DNA of 13,381 nucleotides from GCA-002727735 sp038134525 (lineage in GTDB: Bacteria > Bacteroidota > Bacteroidia > Flavobacteriales_D > Parvicellaceae). Each line of letters opens with the position of its first letter. Position 1 is the first letter of the stretch. Positions 1-7,999 of this stretch are shown one piece after another. The stretch spans positions 1 to 13,381 of the forward strand of contig JAYPVI010000027.1 in assembly GCA_038134525.1 (NCBI GenBank). Reading direction: 5' to 3'. The notes under the pieces were generated by a model, which saw only the letters and a list, made by a program, of their open reading frames with translations, did no database searches and was not told where the DNA came from. Made by a program: the position numbers and the translations under genes.

Positions 1-1586
1 ATGGGTGAAGTTTTGAAAGTTTCTTTAGAAATTTCTATACCTTTTTCATCATCACTACCTTTATGTTGAATATAGCTAATTAAAATAATGACGAGCATAG
101 TTAACAGAGCCGTGTAACCCATTTGATCTAGGAAAGGGACATCTACAAAAAAAGCACTACTTGACCACCCCTTTGGGGCCACCTTAAAATACATGGCTAT
201 TGGAATGGATGCTAACGATCCAACAATTGCGGCTTTGTTGGACGTTTTTTTCCAAAATAGGCCCAAAATAAATACCGCCAATATACCAGGACTTACCACA
301 CCAGTGTATTCTTGAATAAACTGAAAAGCTTGGTCTATACCGCCCAATAATGGCGCCATAATACTAGCAATAAGTAACGCCACAGCAGCCGATATTCTTC
401 CCATATTTACCGTTTGTTTGTCTGATGCATTAGGCTTGATGTATTGCTTGTAGATGTCCATGGTAAATATGGTGGATGTAGAGTTTAACATAGAAGCCAA
501 AGAAGACACAATGGCTGCAGCTAAGGCAGCAAAAGCTAACCCTTTTAACCCAGATGGCAAAAACTGCAATAACCACGGATAAGCCTTATCCGCTTGATCT
601 GCATTAGGCATATTTTGTAAGGCTATATCTCCTAATCCTGCCATAATGGAAGAATCATTAACCATGACAAATGCCGCAATTCCTGGAATAACCACTATGA
701 GTGGAATAATTAATTTTAATCCAGCTGCCATTAATATCCCTTTCTGAGATTCTTTTAGTGATTTAGCCGCTAATGTTCGCTGAATAATGTATTGGTTAAA
801 ACCCCAATAGTAGAGGTTAGCCACCCACATCCCACCAACCAGTACCCCCAAACCAGGCAAGTCTTTAAAATATTTATTTTCTTCATCCAAAATCATGGTA
901 AACTTTTCGGGAGCAGCTTGGTAAATTTGTTTTAAACCAGCTACCATTCCTCCCCCATCAGACACCGCATTGAGCGCTAAATAAGTAGTAACCAATCCAC
1001 CTAATATTAAAAACACCACTTGTATAACATCTGTCCAAGCCACAGCAGACAAACCTCCATACAAAGAATAAGCAGCTGCAAATAAAGCCAACCCAATCAC
1101 GCCATACATCATTGGCACACCCATGATCGTTTCAAGAGCAAGTGAACCTAAATAAAGTACAGAAGCTAAATTGACAAATACATACAAGCAAATCCAAAAA
1201 ACAGCCAGTATAGATTTAAGGTTGGTAGAAAATCGTTTCTCTACAAATTCAGGAATGGTATACAAGCCTTTTTCAATGAAAATGGGTAGAAAGAATTTAC
1301 CCACTATGATTAATGTAATGGCAGCCATCCACTCGTAAGAAGCAATAGCTAAACCCAAAGCAAAGCCAGAACCTGACATCCCAATAAATTGTTCCGCTGA
1401 AATATTAGCAGCAATCAATGATGCTCCTATAGCCCACCACGGCAATGACTTACTGGCCAAAAAGTAATCTTCTGCATTTTTTTGCTTTCCGTCTTTTTCT
1501 CTTGACACCCAAAGCCCTACAAATAAAATTAATACTGCATAACCTAAAAATATGAGGTAATCTATGGTTTCGAAACTTCCGTTCAT
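1..1586 (-). CDS. sglT: Sodium/galactose symporter, vSGLT type (3' end cut by window)
   Basis: Inner-membrane Na+/sugar cotransporter of the solute:sodium symporter family (LeuT fold). The reading frame is open from ATG at 1586 to the left edge (528 codons). From memory, the sequence aligns closely and almost without gaps to Vibrio parahaemolyticus vSGLT (543 residues), with a constant offset of about three residues. The residues known to bind galactose there are all present: Q66 (SAEQF), E85 (ASYEW), N257 and gate Y260 (ANLYYW), K291 (GLKL) and Q425 (FIQEY). The Na+-site serines S361/S362 (VSSLAS) are also kept. Only about 15-40 residues, carrying the last transmembrane helix, should be missing. 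The start gives a short polar N-terminus before the first helix. It lies 85 bases downstream of galK on the same strand, so co-transcription is likely. Galactose specificity is inferred from these residues and from the neighbouring genes. Confidence 0.93.
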   Translation of the reverse strand, partial: MNGSFETIDYLIFLGYAVLILFVGLWVSREKDGKQKNAEDYFLASKSLPWWAIGASLIAANISAEQFIGMSGSGFALGLAIASYEWMAAITLIIVGKFFLPIFIEKGLYTIPEFVEKRFSTNLKSILAVFWICLYVFVNLASVLYLGSLALETIMGVPMMYGVIGLALFAAAYSLYGGLSAVAWTDVIQVVFLILGGLVTTYLALNAVSDGGGMVAGLKQIYQAAPEKFTMILDEENKYFKDLPGLGVLVGGMWVANLYYWGFNQYIIQRTLAAKSLKESQKGILMAAGLKLIIPLIVVIPGIAAFVMVNDSSIMAGLGDIALQNMPNADQADKAYPWLLQFLPSGLKGLAFAALAAAIVSSLASMLNSTSTIFTMDIYKQYIKPNASDKQTVNMGRISAAVALLIASIMAPLLGGIDQAFQFIQEYTGVVSPGILAVFILGLFWKKTSNKAAIVGSLASIPIAMYFKVAPKGWSSSAFFVDVPFLDQMGYTALLTMLVIILISYIQHKGSDDEKGIEISKETFKTSP

Positions 1587-1671
1587 GTTGGTGAAATTTA
1601 AACTTAGTAAGTAAACTTAATTAAATTAGTGTAAAAAATACACGAATAATGATTTTATTATTTTTGGTCTA
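1587..1671 (-). promoter_or_regulatory. galK-sglT intergenic spacer with GTGTA-N5-TACAC palindrome
   Basis: This 85-base A/T-rich spacer separates galK from the symporter. It holds a perfect inverted repeat, GTGTA (1629-1633), AAAAA, TACAC (1639-1643), about 45 bases before the symporter ATG. On the minus strand the octamer TAAGTTTA occurs twice closer to the start, each one base off the Bacteroidota -7 box TAnnTTTG. The palindrome could be an operator or part of an mRNA hairpin. Five-base arms in AT-rich DNA can also arise by chance. Confidence 0.25.
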
Positions 1672-2769
1672 CTATAAAACGATGGGCGTACAAGGAACTT
1701 TAAACTGTTTATTAAACACATCTGACACCTGCTTCACTACCTTTTCAACAGCCTCTTTTTTGACTAAATTGAGTGTACACCCACCAAATCCCCCACCCAT
1801 CATTCTTGCACCATAAACTTCTTTTAAGGGTTGGGTTAATTCAACCAAATAATCCAACTCCGGACAACTTACTTCATACAGATTTTTTAAACCATTATGC
1901 GTGTCGTATAACAACTTTCCTAGTTCAATCCAATTACCAGCGCTTATTTGCAACACAGCTTTCTCTACTCTATTTTGCTCCTGCAACACATATAAAACAC
2001 GATTATAGATTTTTGTAGAAAATTGATTTTTAAGTTCCCCTAATATTTCCATAGAAACCTGAGCAAGCGATTTAACTTGAGGTTGAACTGATTGAATAAT
2101 TTTTAGGGCTGTCTGGGTTTCTATTACCCTTTCTTGATAAGCTGAGTTTTGTAGTTCGTGCTTTACATTGGTATTGAATAATACCCACTGAAAATCGGAC
2201 ATATCTGTTTTGATTTCTTCATGAGTTAGCTCATCACAATTTAAATACAATAACTGATTTTTTTGACCATGCATGATGGTGTATTGATCCATTATTCCAC
2301 ATGGAGTGCCTGCAAAGTCATGTTCTGCCTTTTGCGCAACAATCATGAGCTCATTTTTAGAGAGATTAAGTTGAAATAATGCATTTAACCCCCTTGCTAT
2401 TCCACATGTAAGTGCAGCGGAAGAGCTTAACCCTGCACCAACTGGAATTTTACTGGATATATCTGCTTTAAAGCCTTTAATTTTAGTTGGCCTAAGTTTA
2501 TTTAAGCCATGTACTACACCAATTACGTAGTTATGCCAATTGGTTTTTGACAGCTCATAGTGGTGAATTTCACATGTTAACTTTTCAATGAATGCTAAAG
2601 AGGAAACTTCATAACTATTGTTACCATTGGTTGAAAAATGAATGGTTGTAGCTAAGTCAATAATACCTGGCAATACATGTCCTCCATTATAATCTAAATG
2701 TTCACCAATTATATTTATTCTTCCAGGGGAATTAATTTGAAGCGTGTAATGAGCATCTATTTGAGACAT
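1672..2769 (-). CDS. galK: Galactokinase (GHMP kinase)
   Basis: Cytosolic galactokinase, which phosphorylates alpha-D-galactose at C1 with ATP, the first committed step of the Leloir pathway. It has 365 residues, close to the usual 380-390 of bacterial GalK. All signature motifs are visible. The galactokinase signature runs from G16 to Y27 (GRINIIGEHLDY), where E23, H24 and D26 correspond to sugar-contacting residues. The ATP-binding GHMP motif 2 is PVGAGLSSSAA at 109-119. The catalytic-base region is GTPCGIMDQY, with D161. Motif 3 is MMGGGFGGC at 323-331. The ATG at 2769 leaves only about 14 residues before the first motif, normal for the family. The stop is TAG at 1672-1674. It diverges from the beta-galactosidase gene across 70 bases and precedes the symporter, so the three form one galactose locus. 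Confidence 0.97.
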   Translation of the reverse strand: MSQIDAHYTLQINSPGRINIIGEHLDYNGGHVLPGIIDLATTIHFSTNGNNSYEVSSLAFIEKLTCEIHHYELSKTNWHNYVIGVVHGLNKLRPTKIKGFKADISSKIPVGAGLSSSAALTCGIARGLNALFQLNLSKNELMIVAQKAEHDFAGTPCGIMDQYTIMHGQKNQLLYLNCDELTHEEIKTDMSDFQWVLFNTNVKHELQNSAYQERVIETQTALKIIQSVQPQVKSLAQVSMEILGELKNQFSTKIYNRVLYVLQEQNRVEKAVLQISAGNWIELGKLLYDTHNGLKNLYEVSCPELDYLVELTQPLKEVYGARMMGGGFGGCTLNLVKKEAVEKVVKQVSDVFNKQFKVPCTPIVL

Positions 2770-2839
2770 GTGTTAAATGTAGGGTTTAATCACGATAAGT
2801 GCTGATGAAAATAGTATTTTGGCCTTTCAATAATAAAGT
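2770..2839. promoter_or_regulatory. Divergent promoter region between galK and the beta-galactosidase gene
   Basis: The 70 bases between the two divergent start codons must hold promoters for both directions. I see no perfect TAnnTTTG box on either strand. The best candidates are one base out of register: GTATTTTG (2814-2821) on the plus strand, and TATTATTG and TACATTTA on the minus strand. No Shine-Dalgarno sequence precedes either gene; the plus-strand leader is A-rich (AATAAAGT before ATG). A shared regulator acting here is plausible but no operator is evident. Confidence 0.35.
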
Positions 2840-5800
2840 ATGCAAAAGCTAATCCAGCTCCAAAAAACGATTTATAGTTTAAGTTTTATGTTGTTTTATT
2901 TCTTTGATTCAACAGCGCAAACCCTACTACCCATTATAGAGGATCCTGCCATTGTTGAAATAAATAAGCTTCCAGCCCACGCTAGTTTTTTTGCTTTCGA
3001 AAATGTAAAGCTCGCCCAAGAAAATGACATCAATCAATCAAAAAGATATTTATCACTAAACGGGTTTTGGAGGTTTAAATGGGCCAAAAATCCGTCTAGT
3101 CGACCCATTGAATTTTACAAAACTGATTTTTCCGTTTCCAATTGGGATACCATTCCTGTTCCTGCAAACTGGCAACTGCATGGTTATGGTATACCCATTT
3201 ATGTTAACATTCCCTACCCCTTTAGTTTTCACAGCACCCCCAATCCACCAGATGTGCCCGATGACAATAACCCAGTGGGTTCATACAAAAGAGAATTTGA
3301 AGTTCCCAATAGCTGGACTGGTAAGGATATTATTCTTCATTTTGGTGCCGTTAAAACTTGTTTTTTTGTTTGGATAAATGGAAAACAAGTTGGGTACAAT
3401 CAAGATTCAAAACTTCCTGCGGAATTCGATATTACTCCCTTTATAGCACAAGGTAAAAATCAAATTGCCGTTGAGGTATACCGATGGTGTGACGGAAGTT
3501 ATTTAGAAGATCAAGATTTTTGGCGATTAGCAGGAATTGAACGAGATGTATTTTTGTACACCAAAGAAAAAGTGCACCTTCAGGATTTTACCATTACTGC
3601 GGATTTAAGTAAAGATTATGAAGATGGCATATTTAATTTAAAAACGCTTATAAGTGCCAACAATGCCACTAAATTCAAGGGTAAAATAAATATAAAGTTG
3701 AGCAGAGAAGGGAAAACAGTTCTAAAAGAAACCAAAGAAATTTCCTTAAAGAAAGAGTTATCCAAAACCATTTTTCATAGTGCAACTTTAAAAAGTATTG
3801 ATGCTTGGAGTGCTGAAATTCCTAATCTCTACGAAATCCAAATAGAATTAGTAGATAAAAAAGGGAGGACGATTGATGTTATTCAAAAAAACATTGGATT
3901 TAGAAATGTTAAAATTGAAGGAAGTCAATTGCTTATCAATGGTCAACCCATTCTCATTAAAGGAGTTAACCGGCACGAACATAATATGAAAACAGGCCAT
4001 GTGGTATCTAAAGAAGACATGTTAGAAGACATACTCATCATGAAAAGCAATAACATTAATGCGGTAAGAACTTCCCATTACCCTAACCACCCCTACTGGT
4101 ATGACCTGTGTGATGAATATGGCTTGTACGTATATGATGAAGCTAACATTGAGTCGCATGGAATGGGATATGATCCAGACCAAACGTTGGGCAACGATTC
4201 CACTTGGATGAAAGCACATTTGGAACGAACCACGAGGATGATTGAACGGGATAAAAACCACCCTTGTATTATAGCATGGTCATTGGGAAATGAAGGTGGT
4301 AATGGTTGTAATTTTTATGCTACATACAACAAGGCTAAATCTATGGACAGCACGAGAATTGTAGTATACGAACGTTCCGTTTTAGATTGGAATACCGATG
4401 TGGTTGGGTTAATGTACTCAGATTATGATTATTTGGAGAGATATGCACAGAATGAAAAGCAAGAAAGACCCTTTATATTATGTGAATACGCTCATGCTAT
4501 GGGAAATAGTTTAGGTGGAATTAAGGAATATTGGGATCTTTTTAAAAAATACGACAAACTTCAAGGTGGATTTATTTGGGACTTTCAAGATCAAGGATTA
4601 TTAACCAACACTAATGATGGCAGGCCTTACTTTGCCTACGGTGGTGATTTTGGACCTAAAGGAACTCCAAGTGATCATAACTTTTTAAATAATGGATTGA
4701 TTGCAGCAGATAAATCACTGAACCCCCACATGTTAGAAGCCAAAGTAGTTTATCAAAATATTGAATTTTCAAAGACTAAAGTACTTGGACAAATAAGGAT
4801 AAAAAACAATCATTTTTTCAAAGATCTAAGCAATGTTATTTTAAAATGGTCGCTAATTGAGAATGGCAGTCCAATAGAAAAAGGAATAATTGAAAATATT
4901 TCATTATTGCCTCAAGAAATTACGAATGTATTCATTCCCTACAAAAGTAAAATCAATCCGCATGCTGAGTTTTTTATTCACCTATTTGCCACTTTAAAAG
5001 AAGATGAATTAGGATTAAAAAAAGGACAAATTATTGCGCAATATGAGTACCCTATTAACCAAAGAGAATCTCCTCATATTAGCACGATTTCCAATGGCAA
5101 AATAACAACGGTAATGAATGGCAATGAAATTCTAATTAGTGGGAGTAATTTCCAAATTACCATTAACACAGCATCAGCTACCCTAACCAAATATGTAGTA
5201 GATGGCACCGAATTTATAAAGGAAGGAGGTCATTTTAATTTTTGGAGAGCACCAGTTGATAATGACTATGGCGCCAATACACCAGTGAAATACAACGAGT
5301 GGAAAACTGTTGGCAGAAACCACACCAATTTTAGCTACAACATCAATCAAAAAAACAAAGGCGAAATTAACTTAAGCTTTTCTACAGCCATTTTAAATGG
5401 AGATGCCCAACTAACCAAAAACTATGAAATTTTCGCTAATGGCAGACTCCATATTTCAAATCAACTATCATCCATTAAAGGGGAACACTCCCCTATTTAT
5501 CGATTTGGAAATCAATTTGAAATCCCTGACTATTTTTCACAATGCCAATGGTATGGAAATGGCCCCGGTGAATCTTATGTAGACAGGAAAAATGGAGTTA
5601 TGGTAGGTAAATACAGTTCATCTATTTCTAACATGCACACCAACTATGCCCGACCTCAAGAAAATGGAAATAGAACCGATACTCGATGGGTTAAGTTCAG
5701 CAACGGTAATGGCAGCAGTATTCAATTTATTTCTGATGAACTTTTTCATTTTAGCGCAAGTCATTTTACGCAAGAAGATTTGGATAGTGGACCCGACAAG

Positions 5801-5983
5801 ACCACAACACAAAAACATGGAAAACTTTTTGTACCTAGAAAAAATGTATTCGTAAACATAGATGGATTTAGCTCAGGTGTAGGATGTGTGAACAGTTGGG
5901 GTGCTCTTCCAAGAGAAGAATACCAACTACCTTACAAAGATTACTCATTTAATTATTGGATTATACCGTCTTATCCAAAATAG
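2840..5983 (+). CDS. lacZ: Secreted GH2 beta-galactosidase (LacZ type)
   Basis: Beta-galactosidase of glycoside hydrolase family 2, 1047 residues (E. coli LacZ is 1023). Residues 1-27 look like a Sec signal peptide: lysines near the start, a hydrophobic SLSFMLFYFF core, and STAQ before the likely cleavage site. The enzyme is therefore predicted to act in the periplasm, unlike E. coli LacZ. Domains in order: sugar-binding jelly roll (about 65-240), Ig-like beta-sandwich (about 245-355), TIM barrel (about 358-640), a second linking beta domain (about 640-755), and the LacZ small/domain-5 beta-sandwich (about 765-1045). The acid/base is E485 (SLGNEGG) and the nucleophile E549 (ILCEYAHAMGNS), matching E. 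coli E461 and E537. E438 and H440 (NIESHG) match the E. coli Mg2+ ligands. The ATG at 2840 is preferred because the next in-frame ATG (codon 17) would remove the basic part of the signal. The true substrate may be lactose or another beta-galactoside. Confidence 0.95.
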   Translation: MQKLIQLQKTIYSLSFMLFYFFDSTAQTLLPIIEDPAIVEINKLPAHASFFAFENVKLAQENDINQSKRYLSLNGFWRFKWAKNPSSRPIEFYKTDFSVSNWDTIPVPANWQLHGYGIPIYVNIPYPFSFHSTPNPPDVPDDNNPVGSYKREFEVPNSWTGKDIILHFGAVKTCFFVWINGKQVGYNQDSKLPAEFDITPFIAQGKNQIAVEVYRWCDGSYLEDQDFWRLAGIERDVFLYTKEKVHLQDFTITADLSKDYEDGIFNLKTLISANNATKFKGKINIKLSREGKTVLKETKEISLKKELSKTIFHSATLKSIDAWSAEIPNLYEIQIELVDKKGRTIDVIQKNIGFRNVKIEGSQLLINGQPILIKGVNRHEHNMKTGHVVSKEDMLEDILIMKSNNINAVRTSHYPNHPYWYDLCDEYGLYVYDEANIESHGMGYDPDQTLGNDSTWMKAHLERTTRMIERDKNHPCIIAWSLGNEGGNGCNFYATYNKAKSMDSTRIVVYERSVLDWNTDVVGLMYSDYDYLERYAQNEKQERPFILCEYAHAMGNSLGGIKEYWDLFKKYDKLQGGFIWDFQDQGLLTNTNDGRPYFAYGGDFGPKGTPSDHNFLNNGLIAADKSLNPHMLEAKVVYQNIEFSKTKVLGQIRIKNNHFFKDLSNVILKWSLIENGSPIEKGIIENISLLPQEITNVFIPYKSKINPHAEFFIHLFATLKEDELGLKKGQIIAQYEYPINQRESPHISTISNGKITTVMNGNEILISGSNFQITINTASATLTKYVVDGTEFIKEGGHFNFWRAPVDNDYGANTPVKYNEWKTVGRNHTNFSYNINQKNKGEINLSFSTAILNGDAQLTKNYEIFANGRLHISNQLSSIKGEHSPIYRFGNQFEIPDYFSQCQWYGNGPGESYVDRKNGVMVGKYSSSISNMHTNYARPQENGNRTDTRWVKFSNGNGSSIQFISDELFHFSASHFTQEDLDSGPDKTTTQKHGKLFVPRKNVFVNIDGFSSGVGCVNSWGALPREEYQLPYKDYSFNYWIIPSYPK

Positions 5984-5984
5984 G

Positions 5985-6968
5985 TTAATCCAACTGCATT
6001 CCTTTGTAAAACACCCATCCCGAAACAGGGAATGAATCCTTAGAATCTTTAACAAATTCGTTTGGTTTTTTCTTACTTATGAGCACTTTAACATAGGCAA
6101 TCTGATTGCCCTTTATGTTAAATGAATATTCACAATTGTTGTTTTCACATATTACCTCATCGTCCCAAATAAAAGTGTTGATTTCACCCTCGTCTAGGTA
6201 ACTTGTTTTCGTATTCAATTCTTTTCTTGTCATGGGTTTAAATGGCTGATCATAAGAAATGGAAAGACCCACTAAATAAAACTGATCTGGAATAGTAAAA
6301 AACATATTAACTTCTCCATTTAGAAGTTTAGTTGATGACTTAGCTAAATAATCATTGATAAATTCCTCATAGTAACAAAAAGAACTACCATCATAAGCTA
6401 CGCCTAAACCTACATAGTTGTGATGTGGATCTAAAATATTCACTCGGTGACCGTCAAAAGGAGGCCTTTCATTGTACATAAGCATATGATTCTCTTTCAT
6501 TAAAGAAATCATTTCATCTATATCTTGCTTAAAAAAATCTGTACTTTCCACACCAGAAGCATTTTCAGAAACATGAGCTTCACCCCCATCTAATGCATAG
6601 CGATGATAAGGCTTTTTACCTTGAGAGTCCCAGTGGCCCATGTATTTATTTAAAGTCGCATCTTGAGCTGTTTTATTAGCAGAACGACAGGCGTGAATAT
6701 CCAGTTCAACCAACTGTTTATGGTGTTTTTTACGATGCTTATTAATAAGCTCTAGTAATACTAATTTGGCTAGTAATTCCTCATCATTGTCTTTATATTC
6801 AATTAACCTTGATTCTTTAGCATTCTTTAATTTATAACTATCCCAAACTTCATTTGAAATATTATACACCTCATTAATTTGACCAAATAAAGAATTTCCA
6901 TTGAAAATTGAAATTGCAAATAGAAAAAAAGCTAAACTGAGTTTATTTTGTATAAAGCAACCTGTCAT
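5985..6968 (-). CDS. Secreted CAP/SCP-domain protein
   Basis: Exported protein of 327 residues. Residues 1-30 form a likely signal peptide (hydrophobic LSLAFFLFAISIF, then SLFGQ). Residues about 65-210 are a CAP domain (cysteine-rich secretory protein, antigen 5, PR-1 fold): it opens with LLELINKHRKKH and carries the hallmark residues H112 (GHWDSQG), E135 (SENAS) and H174 (FDGHRVNIL). The region ends with the beta strand SFCYYEEF at 196-203. Residues 210-327 are a beta-rich tail I do not recognise; no type IX sorting signal is obvious. Bacterial CAP proteins are poorly understood, with roles proposed in lipid binding, adhesion or proteolysis, so no function is assigned. The stop codon is one base from that of the beta-galactosidase gene, which faces it, and there is no functional tie to the galactose genes. 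Confidence 0.85.
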   Translation of the reverse strand: MTGCFIQNKLSLAFFLFAISIFNGNSLFGQINEVYNISNEVWDSYKLKNAKESRLIEYKDNDEELLAKLVLLELINKHRKKHHKQLVELDIHACRSANKTAQDATLNKYMGHWDSQGKKPYHRYALDGGEAHVSENASGVESTDFFKQDIDEMISLMKENHMLMYNERPPFDGHRVNILDPHHNYVGLGVAYDGSSFCYYEEFINDYLAKSSTKLLNGEVNMFFTIPDQFYLVGLSISYDQPFKPMTRKELNTKTSYLDEGEINTFIWDDEVICENNNCEYSFNIKGNQIAYVKVLISKKKPNEFVKDSKDSFPVSGWVFYKGMQLD

Positions 6969-6972
6969 TTCA

Positions 6973-6980
6973 CAAATATA
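6973..6980 (-). promoter_or_regulatory. Possible -7 box (TATATTTG) of the CAP-domain gene
   Basis: On the minus strand, TATATTTG matches the Bacteroidota -7 consensus TAnnTTTG exactly and ends only four bases before the ATG at 6968. No clear TTTG -33 element lies at the usual distance; the closest is TTTC, 21 bases upstream. If used, transcription would begin at or next to the start codon and give a leaderless mRNA. A chance match is quite possible in such AT-rich DNA. Confidence 0.35.
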
Positions 6981-7024
6981 TTTTGAAAAAACAGAGTGTA
7001 AGAAATATTAATGTTAAAAACAGT

Positions 7025-7059
7025 AAAGGCGGAACCTTCACAAGGAAAATTCCGCCTTT
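7025..7059 (-). terminator. Strong hairpin, possible transcription terminator
   Basis: A perfect 10-base stem, AAAGGCGGAA (7025-7034) with TTCCGCCTTT (7050-7059). Its loop folds further by CCTT/AAGG (7035-7038 with 7042-7045), leaving an AAAA bulge. It is the most GC-rich hairpin of the region. On the minus strand the second arm is followed by TTTACTGTTTTT, and on the plus strand by TTTTAATC, so it could stop transcription either way, although neither T-tract is ideal. No protein gene on either strand ends into it, so it would more easily end a non-coding minus-strand transcript and shield the CAP-gene promoter. Confidence 0.5.
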
Positions 7060-7811
7060 TAATCAGTATAACTGACCATCAAACTACAGTTAAAGAGTTC
7101 AAGTTACTAAAGCTCATAGAGCCTTATCTACTTTCTGACACCTATCTTGAAAATTCAAAGAATTTTCTTGATCTAAACTTTAACTATTGCAGGCAACAGG
7201 TTCCATTTAGCATGTCGAACTTAGTTCGATTTAGAAAACAAACTTAACATCGAAAATTTCTCTTCTTCTGCTTTAGATTAATGTCACTTTTGAACTTGCG
7301 TTTTTCAAGTTTAACTAATTAAACTCTTTCATCACACCAACCAAATTGTTCGTTTTCGAAGTGCTTCACCACATCCAGTTGTACTTTCCAAGCACAACTT
7401 TAATTCATTTGGCCCAGATACTGACCTCTTAAAATTAATCTATTTACTGCAGGAATAGCAGTAAACTTAGGAAGCAATGTCATTTAAAAAATTTCTTTTT
7501 TTTAACTAGCTAAATCACATTTGAATTTACATTCAGTTAATTAAAATCGCTTTTAATTTAAATGTGTTCTAGCATACTGCTTTCCAAGATGCGTTACTAT
7601 CATCTACCAAACACTCCTTTGAGCCGTTTGATCCAGTTGCCGTATAAATCACTTTAAACTTTCACTGGCCTATCAAATCATTCCGAAGAACTTTTTGAGT
7701 TAGAAGTTATATTTCATGTAAAAGATTTCTCTTTTTCCACATTTATAAAAGCAACTTTGGATAAATCTTTCAAAAAACAAACATGTTGTTTTTCTTTCGT
7801 TTCTTTTAAAG

Positions 7812-7839
7812 CAAATCTAACTTCGAGATGTTTCACAAA
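7812..7839 (-). promoter_or_regulatory. Possible minus-strand promoter (TTTG-N16-TAGATTTG)
   Basis: Read on the minus strand, TTTG (7839-7836) is followed after 16 bases by TAGATTTG (7819-7812), an exact match to the -7 consensus TAnnTTTG. The spacing equals that of the promoter-like pair before the giant secreted gene. It points into the hairpin-rich stretch and away from the downstream plus-strand genes. About one such -7 match per kilobase on two strands is expected by chance here, so this is only a hypothesis. Confidence 0.25.
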
Positions 7840-7944
7840 TCGTGACCCTTCTGTCTCTCATTTGATGGTACAAGTGTACGGCACATTTTTTTATTATGCA
7901 AGCATAACAATGATTAGGTTTTCAACATTTAATGAACAAATTTT

Positions 7945-7960
7945 ATTCACAATTGTGAAT
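7945..7960. repeat. 16-base perfect palindrome
   Basis: ATTCACAATTGTGAAT is its own reverse complement. It sits about 160 bases upstream of the lipoprotein-led gene cluster, inside the hairpin-rich region. Its symmetry and length would suit a dimeric DNA-binding protein's operator. It could equally be one more member of the local palindrome family. Confidence 0.45.
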
Positions 7961-7999
7961 TGTAAAATATTATTTTAATATTTAGTCGTAATTGACTAA

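Noticed and set aside
1773..2018. Plus-strand open frame inside galK
   Set aside because: Antisense shadow of a gene whose motifs are all present on the minus strand.
7215..7232. tRNA T-arm-like GTTCGA sequence
   Set aside because: It is one arm of a six-base hairpin; no acceptor, D or anticodon stems of the right spacing surround it.
7011..7247. Open frame of 78 codons on the plus strand
   Set aside because: It runs straight through the 7025-7059 hairpin and several smaller ones, has no recognisable motif, no promoter and no neighbour to pair with. It is best read as chance.
7621..7680. GAGCCG start resembling group II intron domain V
   Set aside because: The rest of domain V and its partner strand are missing, and no reverse transcriptase or intron boundary was found.
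7757..7978. Open frame of 73 codons on the plus strand
   Set aside because: Unremarkable low-complexity F/S/T-rich translation that crosses palindromes at 7868, 7894 and 7945; no leader or motif supports it.
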